A stretch of DNA of 64,000 nucleotides, taken from Streptomyces toyocaensis (GTDB lineage: Bacteria > Actinomycetota > Actinomycetes > Streptomycetales > Streptomycetaceae). The position numbers and the translations under genes are program-made. The DNA is taken from the NCBI RefSeq assembly GCF_000725125.1, contig NZ_JFCB01000025.1, positions 50,957-114,956 of the forward strand, written 5' to 3'. Position 1 is the stretch's first letter. Each line of letters starts with the position of its first letter. Below are positions 8,958 through 17,113 of this stretch, piece by piece. The notes beneath the pieces were generated by a model. That model had not been told where the DNA came from, did no database searches, and was given only the letters and a program-made list of their open reading frames with translations.

Positions 8958-10439
8958 TCAGCCGCGCAGGGCCTGGACCGCGGCCTCCAGCCGCTTGCCG
9001 AAGTCCTCGTCCGCCTGACGGAAGTTGTTGATCGCACGGTCGGCGATGTCGTCGCGCGTCACCCCCGAGATGGCGTTCGCCAGGTTGTTCACCAGGCGCT
9101 CCTTCTCGTCCTCCGACATCAGCCGGTACAGGTTGCCCGCCTGGACGAAGTCGTTGTCCTCGGCGTGGACGGGCGTGACCGTCTCACCGGTGACACCGGT
9201 GACCGGCACGGGCTGCCACAGCGGACGGTCCGTCTGGAAGGGGCCGCCGAAGCTGTTCGGCTCGTAGTTCTTCGCGCCCTTGTGACGGCCGTCGTACAGG
9301 TAGCCGTCACGGGAGTGGGTGCGCGCCTCGGTGGCGTGCGGACGGTTCACCGGCAGGTGGTCGGCGTTGATGCCGACGCGGTAGCGGTGGGCGTCGCCGT
9401 AGGCGAAGAGGCGGCCCTGGAGCATCTTGTCCGGGGAGGGACCGATGCCCGGCACGAAGTGGGCGGGGCTGAAGATCGACTGCTCGACCTCCGCGAAGAT
9501 GTTCTCCGGGTTGCGGTTGAGCTCCAGCTTGCCGAACTCGATCAGCGGGTAGTCGGCGTGCGGCCAGACCTTGGTCAGGTCGAACGGGTTGAAGCGGTAG
9601 GTGGCCGCCTCGGCCGCCGGCATCACCTGGACGTAGACGGTCCAGGACGGGAAGTCGCCGCGCTCGATGGCCTCGCGCAGGTCCCGCTGGTGGGAGTCGG
9701 GGTCCTTGCCCGCGAGGATCTCGGCCTCCTCGGCGGTCAGGTTCTTGATGCCCTGGTCCGTCTTGAAGTGGTACTTGACCCAGAAGGCCTCGCCGGCCTC
9801 GTTGTTCCACTGGTAGGTGTGCGAGCCGAAACCGTCCATGTGGCGATACGACGCCGGGATGCCGCGGTCACCGAACAGCCAGGTCACCTGGTGCGTGGAC
9901 TCGGGCGACAGGCCCCAGAAGTCGAAGACGTTGTCCGCCTCCTGCGAACCGGTGTACGGGTCGCGCTTCTGGGTGTGGATGAAGTCCGGGAACTTGATCG
10001 CGTCGCGGATGAAGAACACCGGGGTGTTGTTGCCGACGAGGTCGTAGTTGCCCTCCTCGGTGTAGAACTTCAGCGCGAAGCCGCGCGGGTCGCGCACGGC
10101 GTCCGCGGCGCCCAGGTTGCCGGCCACCGTCGAGAAGCGCAGGAAGGTCTCCGTCTGCTTGCCGACCTCGGAGAGGAACGTGGCGCGCGTGTACTTCGTG
10201 ACGTCGGCCGTCACCGTGAAGGTGCCGTACGCACCCGCGCCGCGGGCGTGCACCACACGCTCCGGGATGCGCTCCCGGTTGAAGTGGGCCAGCTTCTCCA
10301 GGAGGAGCTGGTCCTGCACGAGGACCGGGCCACCGACGCCCGCCGTCTCGCTGTTCTGGTTGTCGGCCACCGGAGCACCGGCCTCCGTAGTAAGCGGCCC
10401 CTGCGTCACGTACGCCTCCTGCGACATTGAACGACCCAT
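8958..10439 (-). CDS. katA: Monofunctional heme catalase (clade with CatA)
   Basis: A 493-residue cytoplasmic small-subunit catalase that dismutates H2O2. The distal histidine is His64 (RVVHARGAGA), the distal Asn lies in NYDLVGNNTPVF (about 137), and the proximal heme tyrosine is in RLFAYGDAHRYR (about 350). Length and sequence fit the Streptomyces vegetative catalase CatA. The ATG at 10439 is chosen because AAGGA lies 5 nt before it and just after the predicted start point; an ATG 12 nt further in (MSQEAY) is the alternative. Its promoter overlaps a repeat likely bound by the divergent Fur-family regulator. Confidence 0.96.
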   Translation of the reverse strand: MGRSMSQEAYVTQGPLTTEAGAPVADNQNSETAGVGGPVLVQDQLLLEKLAHFNRERIPERVVHARGAGAYGTFTVTADVTKYTRATFLSEVGKQTETFLRFSTVAGNLGAADAVRDPRGFALKFYTEEGNYDLVGNNTPVFFIRDAIKFPDFIHTQKRDPYTGSQEADNVFDFWGLSPESTHQVTWLFGDRGIPASYRHMDGFGSHTYQWNNEAGEAFWVKYHFKTDQGIKNLTAEEAEILAGKDPDSHQRDLREAIERGDFPSWTVYVQVMPAAEAATYRFNPFDLTKVWPHADYPLIEFGKLELNRNPENIFAEVEQSIFSPAHFVPGIGPSPDKMLQGRLFAYGDAHRYRVGINADHLPVNRPHATEARTHSRDGYLYDGRHKGAKNYEPNSFGGPFQTDRPLWQPVPVTGVTGETVTPVHAEDNDFVQAGNLYRLMSEDEKERLVNNLANAISGVTRDDIADRAINNFRQADEDFGKRLEAAVQALRG

Positions 10440-10465
10440 CTGTTCCTTGGCTAAAGCCGAGCTCG

Positions 10466-10493
10466 ATCCTACAATGGACAATGTCTAAGTCAA
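10466..10493 (-). promoter_or_regulatory. Catalase promoter with embedded Fur/PerR-type operator
   Basis: The -35 TTGACT (10493-10488) and -10 TAGGAT (10471-10466) are separated by 16 nt. The spacer contains ACATTGTCCATTGT, two ATTGT units in direct repeat, where a Fur-family repressor would block RNA polymerase. The start point is predicted near 10459. Confidence 0.65.
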
Positions 10494-10540
10494 GGAAAGC
10501 TCCAAAGTCACACCCGTTCGGGACCTGGTCCCCCTGCTGT

Positions 10541-10546
10541 TAGGCT
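10541..10546 (+). promoter_or_regulatory. -10 box TAGGCT of the Fur-family gene, leaderless type
   Basis: TAGGCT ends 7 nt before the ATG at 10554 with no ribosome site in between. The operator-like repeat of the catalase promoter is about 60 nt upstream, so one repressor could control both genes. Confidence 0.55.
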
Positions 10547-10553
10547 GGTGCCT

Positions 10554-10970
10554 ATGAGTGACCTTCTGGAACGGCTCCGCGGACGTGGATGGCGGATGAC
10601 CGCGCAGCGCCGTGTCGTGGCCGAGGTCCTCGACGGCGAACACGTCCACCTGACGGCCGACGAGGTGCACGCGAGGGCTGTCGTGAAGCTGCCCGAGATC
10701 TCCCGGGCGACCGTCTACAACACCCTGGGCGAGCTGGTCTCGCTCGGCGAGGTGCTCGAGGTCGCCACGGACAAGCGGGCCAAGCGCTACGACCCCAACG
10801 CCCACCGCCCGCACCACCACCTGGTGTGCGCGCAGTGCGGGGCGATCCGCGACGTCCACCCGACCGGCAACCCGCTGGCCGACCTCCCCGACACGGAGCG
10901 CTTCGGCTTCACGGTCTCCGACGTGGAAGTGACCTACCGCGGCGTCTGCCCGAACTGCGCGGCGGCCTAG
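10554..10970 (+). CDS. catR: Fur-family (PerR-like) regulator CatR
   Basis: A 138-residue metal-dependent repressor with an N-terminal winged helix (LPEISRATVYNTLGELVSLGE at about 46-66) and a C-terminal metal domain containing the His-rich HRPHHHLVCAQCG and the second zinc pair CPNC near the C-terminus, i.e. CxxC...CxxC structural zinc. In S. coelicolor CatR is a peroxide-sensing repressor of the neighbouring catalase, and the same divergent arrangement is seen here. A GTG 6 nt upstream is possible, but the -10 spacing favours the ATG. The peroxide response is inferred from the neighbour. Confidence 0.9.
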   Translation: MSDLLERLRGRGWRMTAQRRVVAEVLDGEHVHLTADEVHARAVVKLPEISRATVYNTLGELVSLGEVLEVATDKRAKRYDPNAHRPHHHLVCAQCGAIRDVHPTGNPLADLPDTERFGFTVSDVEVTYRGVCPNCAAA

Positions 10971-11031
10971 ACCGCACCGCCCGGCCCCGGGGCCCCGGCT
11001 GCGCCGGGCTCGCTCCCGGGCCGGAAAACAC

Positions 11032-11066
11032 CGAGGGCCGGAACCCTTTCGGATTCCGGCCCTCGA
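11032..11066 (-). terminator. Terminator after the first tRNA-fMet
   Basis: A 13-14 bp inverted repeat (11032-11045 with 11053-11066) is followed on the minus strand by GTGTTTT. It lies 7 nt beyond the mature tRNA 3' end. Confidence 0.85.
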
Positions 11067-11072
11067 TTTCAG

Positions 11073-11146
11073 TAGCGGGGACAGGATTTGAACCTGCGAC
11101 CTCTGGGTTATGAGCCCAGCGAGCTACCGAGCTGCTCCACCCCGCG
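11073..11146 (-). tRNA. Initiator tRNA-fMet (CAT), copy 1
   Basis: A 74-nt cloverleaf can be folded: acceptor CGCGGGG/CCCCGCT, D stem GAGC/GCTC, anticodon loop CTCATAA, T loop TTCAAAT. It is an initiator by two marks: the unpaired first position (C1 against U72) and three G-C pairs next to the anticodon loop (GGG/CCC). The CCA end is not encoded. It is identical to the copy at 13303-13376. Confidence 0.97.
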
Positions 11147-11261
11147 GCGATGACCGCAACGTTACGTCAAGACGCGCGAAGGAAGCAAATCCTTTCACCG
11201 GGGCCGCTCGGGCCCCGCGGCACAGGGCCGCGGAACCCGCCCCGGCCGGCCCCGCACGGGG

Positions 11262-13079
11262 TCACGCCGACAGCTCCTCCCGCAGCGCGTCCCGCAGCCG
11301 CGTGGCCCGCTCCGTCACCGCCGCCGGCCCCAGCGCCGCCGCCCGGTCGGCCCACCGCTGGCCCTCCGCGAGCTCCCCCCGCCGCGCGCACACCAGCGCG
11401 AGCCGCAACGCCGCCCGCCCGTGCCCGGCGTCCGCGGCACGCGTCCACCACAACACGGCCTCGGGCTCGCTCCCCTCGCGCGCCAGCAGCAGTCCGAGGT
11501 TGAACGCCCCGTTCCGCGACCCGGCCTCCGCGGCCTCCCGGTACCACCGCGCCGCCTCGACGACGTCCCCCCGGGCCGCCGCGAGCATGCCGACGCGCAC
11601 CTGCGCCCGCCGGTGCCCCTGGGACGCCGCCCGCTCGTACCACTCCTCGCACTCGCTGCGCCGGTTCACCGGCTCCCCCAGCTCGTGCGCCGGCTCGGGA
11701 GGCCTGCGGGCGTCGAGCACCGTGGCCAGCCGGTACGCGGCCTCCGCGCTCCCGCCGCCCGCCGCGCACCGCAGGAAGCGCTCCGCCTCGCCCTCCTCGC
11801 CGTCGCGCAGCCGCGCCATTCCGACCTGCAGCGCCGCCTCGGTGTGCCCGGCCGCCGCCGCCCGCTCGTACCAGCGCAGCGCGGCGTCGTCCTCACTCCG
11901 GCCGGCGTGCAGGATGCCGAGGTTGAAGGCGGCGTCCACGCTTCCGGCCTCGGCGGCCTTGGAGAACCAGGGTTCCGCACCGGTCTCGTCCCCGGCCCGC
12001 AGCAGCAGGATCGCCAGCGCGTTCGCCGCCTCGCGGTGACCGGCGTAGGCGGCCCGGCGGTACCACTGCTCGGCCGGGCCCGTGCGGCCCTGGTCGGCGC
12101 AGAGCAGCCCGAGGTTGTAGGCGCCGTTGATGTCGCCTGCGTCCATCGCGGCCCGGTACCAGCGCTCGGCGGTCTGCGTCTCGCCCCGCTCGGCGTGCAG
12201 CGCGCCCAGCGCGTTGGCGGCGTTGCCGTCCCCGTCCTGAGCGGCCCGCAGCCACCACACGGCGGCGTTCTCGGTGTCCCCGGCGTCGCGCAGCAGGAAG
12301 CCGAGCGCACAGGCGGCCCGCGCCTCTCCGTCCTTGGCGGACGTCAGGTACCAGCGGCCGGCCTCCTTCAGCTCACCGCGCTTCTCCAGGATCGCCCCGA
12401 GGTGCAGCGCGGCCCGGCGGTGCCCGCGCGCGGCGGCCTGCCGGTACCACTGCTCGGCCTCCTCGAGGACCCTGACGGCGTCGCCGTCGGACACCCGGGC
12501 GGCCCTGCGGTCCAGCGAGCGGGCCAGCCGGTACGCCGCCTCGCGGTGCCCCCGCTCGGCCGCGGCCCGCATCCAGCGCTCGGCCCCGTCCGTGTCCCCG
12601 CGGTGTTCCAGCAGGTCGGCGAGGGCGTAGGCGCCTAGGGCGTGACCCTGCTCGGCGGACTGGCGCAGCCAGTACTCGGCGGCCGGCTCGTCGCCACGCT
12701 CACGGTGGTGACGGCCGAGCGCGTGGGCCGCCGCGGTGGAACCGGCGACGGCGGCGATCCGCCACCATCCGGCGGCCTCGTCGGCATAGCCCCGCTGGTG
12801 CAGCAGGACGCCCAGGTTGTTGGCGGCGGCACGGTCGCCCGCGGCCGTGGCGGCACGCAGATGGGGTTCGGCTCCGTCGAGATCACCGCGACGCAGCAGC
12901 ATGGCACCGAGGACGCTCATCGCCTCGATGTCGCCGGCCTCGGCGGCGAGCCGCCGGCGGAGCTCCTCCGCCGCCTCGTCGGCGGCTTCCCCCGCCTGGT
13001 CGCGAGGCTCCTCGCGGCGGGAGGACTGCACAAAACGCTCCGACTCGTACAGAGTTGACTTGTCCCCCATAACATCCAT
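11262..13079 (-). CDS. Sel1/TPR-repeat protein
   Basis: A 605-residue soluble protein. After a charged N-terminal 40 residues it is built of about 14-15 consecutive 36-residue Sel1-like repeats with the recurring pattern A-x-W/R-Y/W-x-x-A-A-x-x-G-H-x-x-A. Such solenoids are protein-protein scaffolds. No signal peptide, enzyme domain or membrane segment is visible, and the partner is not known. The gene lies between two initiator tRNA genes on the same strand and is bounded by terminators on both sides, so it is transcribed on its own from the 160-nt region upstream. The ATG at 13079 has GGTGG at 7 nt; an in-frame ATG 9 nt further in is possible. Confidence 0.85.
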   Translation of the reverse strand: MDVMGDKSTLYESERFVQSSRREEPRDQAGEAADEAAEELRRRLAAEAGDIEAMSVLGAMLLRRGDLDGAEPHLRAATAAGDRAAANNLGVLLHQRGYADEAAGWWRIAAVAGSTAAAHALGRHHRERGDEPAAEYWLRQSAEQGHALGAYALADLLEHRGDTDGAERWMRAAAERGHREAAYRLARSLDRRAARVSDGDAVRVLEEAEQWYRQAAARGHRRAALHLGAILEKRGELKEAGRWYLTSAKDGEARAACALGFLLRDAGDTENAAVWWLRAAQDGDGNAANALGALHAERGETQTAERWYRAAMDAGDINGAYNLGLLCADQGRTGPAEQWYRRAAYAGHREAANALAILLLRAGDETGAEPWFSKAAEAGSVDAAFNLGILHAGRSEDDAALRWYERAAAAGHTEAALQVGMARLRDGEEGEAERFLRCAAGGGSAEAAYRLATVLDARRPPEPAHELGEPVNRRSECEEWYERAASQGHRRAQVRVGMLAAARGDVVEAARWYREAAEAGSRNGAFNLGLLLAREGSEPEAVLWWTRAADAGHGRAALRLALVCARRGELAEGQRWADRAAALGPAAVTERATRLRDALREELSA

Positions 13080-13100
13080 CGTCGCACCACCTGCAACCTG

Positions 13101-13117
13101 GGTACACCTGGTATACC
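13101..13117. promoter_or_regulatory. Palindromic operator-like site upstream of the Sel1 gene
   Basis: GGTACACCTGGTATACC is an imperfect 17-nt palindrome 22 nt before the start codon, in otherwise unstructured DNA. GntR-type repressors often bind sites of this form; the regulator is unknown. Confidence 0.35.
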
Positions 13118-13243
13118 GCAGTCAGTGAGGTCACTACAGCGTTTTGTCGACATGCCCACAGAGAGACAAGTCAAACACACATCCCCCAACTCCCGTCGGC
13201 GGCACGGCCGTCGCTCACCCAGGTACATGCGTTCGCACATCAC

Positions 13244-13277
13244 AAAGGCCCGGATTCCCTAGGGAATCCGGGCCTTT
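13244..13277. terminator. Perfect palindrome terminator after the second tRNA-fMet
   Basis: A perfect 34-nt palindrome centred between 13260 and 13261 starts with AAAGGCCCGG and ends with CCGGGCCTTT. It lies 25 nt beyond the tRNA 3' end. Confidence 0.8.
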
Positions 13278-13302
13278 GGTGTCGCCGACTTCGCGACGTC
13301 AG

Positions 13303-13376
13303 TAGCGGGGACAGGATTTGAACCTGCGACCTCTGGGTTATGAGCCCAGCGAGCTACCGAGCTGCTCCACCCCGCG
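13303..13376 (-). tRNA. Initiator tRNA-fMet (CAT), copy 2
   Basis: Identical over all 74 nt to the copy at 11073-11146, with the same initiator marks and no encoded CCA. The two genes are 2.2 kb apart on one strand. Their flanks differ apart from a few nucleotides, so this is an old or gene-converted duplication rather than a recent large repeat. Confidence 0.97.
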
Positions 13377-13431
13377 CCGTTGTGCTGCAACCGTAGCACG
13401 GCGCGGGGTGGGCTTCTGACCAGCCCGCTCG

Positions 13432-16368
13432 CTAACTGCTCCGGCCGGCGTCGGGACCGGGACTGCTCTCCCCGCCGCCGGCGCCGCCCCCTTCGGCCGA
13501 CTGGGCCTCCTCGGCCTTGCGGAGTGCGTCCTCCAGGTCCTTCTGCGCCTTGCCGTAGGCCTCCCAGTCGTTGTTCTTCAGGGCCTCCTGGCCTGCCTCG
13601 AACGCCTTCTGGGCGTCGTTCAGAGCCTCCTGGACCGTGGGGTTGTCGGACGTGGGCGGCGGCTCGGTGGCCTCGCCCTCACCCGTTCCCTCGTCCTCGC
13701 CCGGTGGCGGCTCGACGGGCGTGCCCTGTCCGCCGAAGACCTTGTCCAGTGCCTGCTCGAGGGTGTCCTCGAACGCGGTCTGGCCTCCGTAGGTCACCAG
13801 CACCTTCCGCAGCAGCGGGTACTTCAGTCCGCCACCGCGTACGTAGACCGGCTCCACGTAGAGCAGTCCCCCGTCGAGCGGGACGGTCAGGAGATTGCCG
13901 TACTCGACCTCCGAGTCGCCGCCCCTCAGCAGCCGGATCGTCTCGGCGATGTCCTGCTGCGAGTTGAACTGGCTCTGCACCTGCTTCGGTCCGGAGACCG
14001 TGGTGCTCGTCGGCAGTTTCAGGATTCTGATCTTGCCGTAGTCCCGGGTGCCCGGATCGGCGTTGACCGCCACGAACGCGCTGAGGTTGTCACGCCCGTT
14101 CGGGGTGAGTGTCGTGGTGAGCGAGAAGGTCTGCTCCTGCTGATCGGGCATCTTCATGCTCAGGTAGTACGGGGGCACCGCGTCGCCCGTCTTGTTCGTC
14201 GGGTCGTCCGGCACCTGCCACACCTCGCTGCCCGAGAGGAACGTGGTGGGGTCCTTCACGTGGTAGCGGGTCAGCAGCTCGCGCTGCACCTTGAACAGGT
14301 CCTGCGGGTAGCGCAGATGGGCCATCAGGTCGCCCGAGATCTCGCTCCTCGGCTCCACCGTGTCCGGGAACGCCTTCATCCACGTCTTGAGGACGGGGTC
14401 CTTGGTGTCCCACTGGTAGAGCTTGACCTCGCCGCTGTACGCGTCGACGGTCGCCTTCACCGAGTTGCGGATGTAGTTGACCTGGTTCTGCTGGGCCACC
14501 ACGGCGCGCTGGTCGTTGGTGGCGGTCAGCGAGTCGGCCGTGGTGTCACCGAGCGTCGTCCTCGACGCGTACGGGTAACCGTTGGTGGTCGTGTAGGCGT
14601 CGACGATCCACTGGATCCGGCCGTCCACGACCGCGGGGTAGGCGTCGCCGTCGATGGTCAGCCACGGGGCGATCGCCTCGACGCGCTCCTTGGGCGTGCG
14701 GTTGTACAGGATCCGCGAACCGTCGCCGATGGCACCCGAGTACAGGATCTGCGGCTCGCTGAACGCGACGGCGTAGGCGGCCCGGTTGACCGGGTTGGCG
14801 AGGTTGACCCCGCTGTCGCCCTCGTAGCTGTAGGTCTTCTCGCCGCTGTCGTCGGAGTAGTCGATCTCCTTCTGGGGGCCGCCGACGATCGAGTACGTGG
14901 TCGTCCGCTCGCCGTAGTAGACGCGCTGCTCGTACGACCCGAGGTCACCCTTGGACGGCAGGTCCGACTCGGTGAACGACGGGCGGCCGCCGGAGTCGGC
15001 GCTGGTGCCCTCCGCGGCGACCACGCCGTACCCGTGGGTGTAGCGGAAGTGGTCGTTGATCCAGTTCCGCTTGGGGATGCCGTCGTAGTTGAGCTCGCGC
15101 AGACCGATGACCGTGTCCTGGTCCTTGCCGTCCTTGGTGTACCGGTCGACATCCAGGTTGGTCGGGAACGCGTAGTAGTTCCTGATCTGCTGGAGCTGCT
15201 GGAACGTCGGGGAGACGACGTTCGGGTCCATGATGCGGATGCTCGCCGCGTCGGTGACGTCGTCCCGCAGCTTGGTCTTGTCCTCGGTCTGGGCCGTGCC
15301 CGGGTACTCGGTGACCTGCGAGTCGTCGATGCCGTACGCCTCACGCGTGGCCTTGAGGTTCTTCTCGACGTACGGCGCCTCCTTGGCCTGCTCGTTCGGC
15401 TGGACCTGGAACTTCTGCACGATGGCCGGGTAGAGGCCGCCGATGAGGATCGCCGACAGAACCATCAGGCCGAAACCGATCACGGGCAGCTGCCAGGTGC
15501 GCCGCCACAGGGTGGCGAAGAACAGCAGCGCGCAGATGACGGCGATGCAGAACAGGATCGTCTTGGCCGGCAGATAGGCGTTGGCGTCGACGTACCGCAG
15601 GCCCGTCCAGCTGTCGGTCGCCTTGAAGTCGCTGGACTTCACCGCGAGGCCGTACCGGTCGAGCCAGTACGCGACCGCCTTCAGGGCGACGAAGATCCCG
15701 AGAAGCACCGACAGGTGTCCGGTGGCCGCGGCCGTGGCGCGCGCGCCCGGGCTGGTGATGCGCAGCCCGCCGTAGAGGTAGTGGGTGAGCGCGGCGGCGA
15801 TCAGCGCCAGGATCGTGGCGGCGAAGCCGAAGCCGAGCAGGAACCGGTACCAGGGCAGGTCGAAGGCGTAGAAGGAGACGTCGAGCTTGAACTGCGGGTC
15901 CTTCTGGCCGAAGGACACGCCGTTGACCCACATCAGCCAGGTCCGCCACTGGCCCGACGCCGAGGCGCCGGCGATCAGCCCCACCAGGGCGGTGATGCCG
16001 AGCAGCAGCCACTTCTTGTACGGGGCGATGCCCATCCGGTACCGGTCGAGGTTCTGCTGCTCCATCGACATGGCGCTCAGCGGCGGCCGCATCCGGTGTG
16101 CCAGCCAGATGTTGAAGCCGACCGCCAGGGCCATCAGCAGACCGAAGACGAAGAACAGCCCGATCTTGGTCCACAGGGTCGTCGTGAAGACCGACGAGTA
16201 GTTGACCGAGCGATACCACAGCCAGTCGGTCCAGAACCCCGCGAACATGGTGAACACCATGCCGAGGACGGCCAGGACGCCCAGTGTCATGAGCAGGGTC
16301 CGGACCCGCCGGGACGGGCGGCCCACTCTGATCCGTGGCCCCGTCGGGCCTCCGCCGCGGTCCGGCAT
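13432..16368 (-). CDS. UPF0182 family large membrane protein
   Basis: A 978-residue protein conserved through the actinobacteria (COG1615) and without known function. Seven hydrophobic segments lie in the first third (about residues 23-350), followed by a large extracytoplasmic domain of some 550 residues, and an acidic Pro/Glu linker leading to a final helical, coiled-coil-like segment (about 905-960). The ATG at 16368 (MPDRGGG) agrees with relatives as I remember them; the frame is open further upstream. The next gene starts divergently 164 nt away. The mycobacterial orthologue stands next to the same protease and zincin families seen here, suggesting a joint envelope role. Confidence 0.92.
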   Translation of the reverse strand: MPDRGGGPTGPRIRVGRPSRRVRTLLMTLGVLAVLGMVFTMFAGFWTDWLWYRSVNYSSVFTTTLWTKIGLFFVFGLLMALAVGFNIWLAHRMRPPLSAMSMEQQNLDRYRMGIAPYKKWLLLGITALVGLIAGASASGQWRTWLMWVNGVSFGQKDPQFKLDVSFYAFDLPWYRFLLGFGFAATILALIAAALTHYLYGGLRITSPGARATAAATGHLSVLLGIFVALKAVAYWLDRYGLAVKSSDFKATDSWTGLRYVDANAYLPAKTILFCIAVICALLFFATLWRRTWQLPVIGFGLMVLSAILIGGLYPAIVQKFQVQPNEQAKEAPYVEKNLKATREAYGIDDSQVTEYPGTAQTEDKTKLRDDVTDAASIRIMDPNVVSPTFQQLQQIRNYYAFPTNLDVDRYTKDGKDQDTVIGLRELNYDGIPKRNWINDHFRYTHGYGVVAAEGTSADSGGRPSFTESDLPSKGDLGSYEQRVYYGERTTTYSIVGGPQKEIDYSDDSGEKTYSYEGDSGVNLANPVNRAAYAVAFSEPQILYSGAIGDGSRILYNRTPKERVEAIAPWLTIDGDAYPAVVDGRIQWIVDAYTTTNGYPYASRTTLGDTTADSLTATNDQRAVVAQQNQVNYIRNSVKATVDAYSGEVKLYQWDTKDPVLKTWMKAFPDTVEPRSEISGDLMAHLRYPQDLFKVQRELLTRYHVKDPTTFLSGSEVWQVPDDPTNKTGDAVPPYYLSMKMPDQQEQTFSLTTTLTPNGRDNLSAFVAVNADPGTRDYGKIRILKLPTSTTVSGPKQVQSQFNSQQDIAETIRLLRGGDSEVEYGNLLTVPLDGGLLYVEPVYVRGGGLKYPLLRKVLVTYGGQTAFEDTLEQALDKVFGGQGTPVEPPPGEDEGTGEGEATEPPPTSDNPTVQEALNDAQKAFEAGQEALKNNDWEAYGKAQKDLEDALRKAEEAQSAEGGGAGGGESSPGPDAGRSS

Positions 16369-16532
16369 CTGGAAAGCCAAGGTAGGCACCTCGAAGTTCG
16401 CTGTTGATTCGTCAGGCCCGCGGTTCCACGGACCGTAAGTGGTCCCCCGTGATCGTGGGCCCACACCTATGCAACTTACCTACGCTTTACTCGGTTCCCG
16501 TTTCCGGCCAGGAACGAGAGAGGATTGTGACC

Positions 16533-17075
16533 ATGTCCAACACACCCATGGCCGCCAACCCGCTCACCAGGGCCGTGCTCGAGATCGACGAGTACGCCTC
16601 CGGACTCGGCTGGGACCGGCCCGCCCGACTGTTCGCCCTCGTGGACACCGCCCGGCTGCGGGCCGAGCAGCCCTCGCTCGCCGGCCGGCTCGGTCAGGAC
16701 GGCGAGCAGGAGACCACCGCCTACACCCCGATCGAGCAGGACGAGATTCCGACGGGCAAGCCGCTGGACGAGTTCCTGGGCACCATCGCCTGGCCCGACG
16801 CGGTCGCCGGCTGCGCGCTGACCGTGGAGCGGCTGATGCTGCCGCCGTCCGCGGAGGCGCAGGTCCCGAAGAATCTGGACGAGGCCACGCTGACCAAGTG
16901 GGTGGCGGAGCACCCTGAGCGTCAGGAGGTCCGGATGACGGTCGCGGTGCTGCGTGACGGCGCCCGCGAGTCCGCCCTGCGGTTGCGCGCCAAGGACTCC
17001 CCCACGGAGGTGCTCACCGGTTCCGACCTGGTGCCGGGCCTGGCTCAGGCGCTGGCGGCGACGTTCGAGGAGTAG
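16533..17075 (+). CDS. PPA1309 family conserved protein
   Basis: A 180-residue cytoplasmic protein of an actinobacterial family with no established function. It begins SNTPMAANPLTRAVLEID and has the conserved GWDRPARLFALVDT and TIAWPDAVAGCAL stretches; no known catalytic motif is seen. The start ATG has GAGAGG at about 9 nt; a GTG 6 nt upstream could also serve. It is divergent from the UPF0182 gene and convergent with the PDZ protease gene, an arrangement kept in relatives. Confidence 0.85.
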   Translation: MSNTPMAANPLTRAVLEIDEYASGLGWDRPARLFALVDTARLRAEQPSLAGRLGQDGEQETTAYTPIEQDEIPTGKPLDEFLGTIAWPDAVAGCALTVERLMLPPSAEAQVPKNLDEATLTKWVAEHPERQEVRMTVAVLRDGARESALRLRAKDSPTEVLTGSDLVPGLAQALAATFEE

Positions 17076-17113
17076 CGGCCGCGGGCCGCCGGCCCGGGCG
17101 TGCCGAGGGCAGG

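Noticed and set aside
9165..10430. Long open frame on the plus strand opposite the catalase
   Set aside because: It is a high-GC shadow of the catalase gene; the minus-strand frame has full heme-catalase motifs, and the plus-strand frame is low-complexity Val/Leu/Gly/Arg.
13244..13277. 34-nt perfect palindrome as a recombination or phage attachment site
   Set aside because: It sits right after a tRNA and has the form of the other terminators in the window.
11073..13376. tRNA genes as integration sites of a mobile element
   Set aside because: No integrase, excisionase or partial tRNA duplicate is present; both copies are complete and the gene between them has normal codon use.
14260..16407. 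715-codon plus-strand frame opposite the UPF0182 gene
   Set aside because: Antisense shadow; composition is mostly Val, Arg, Asp and Gly, and there is no motif.
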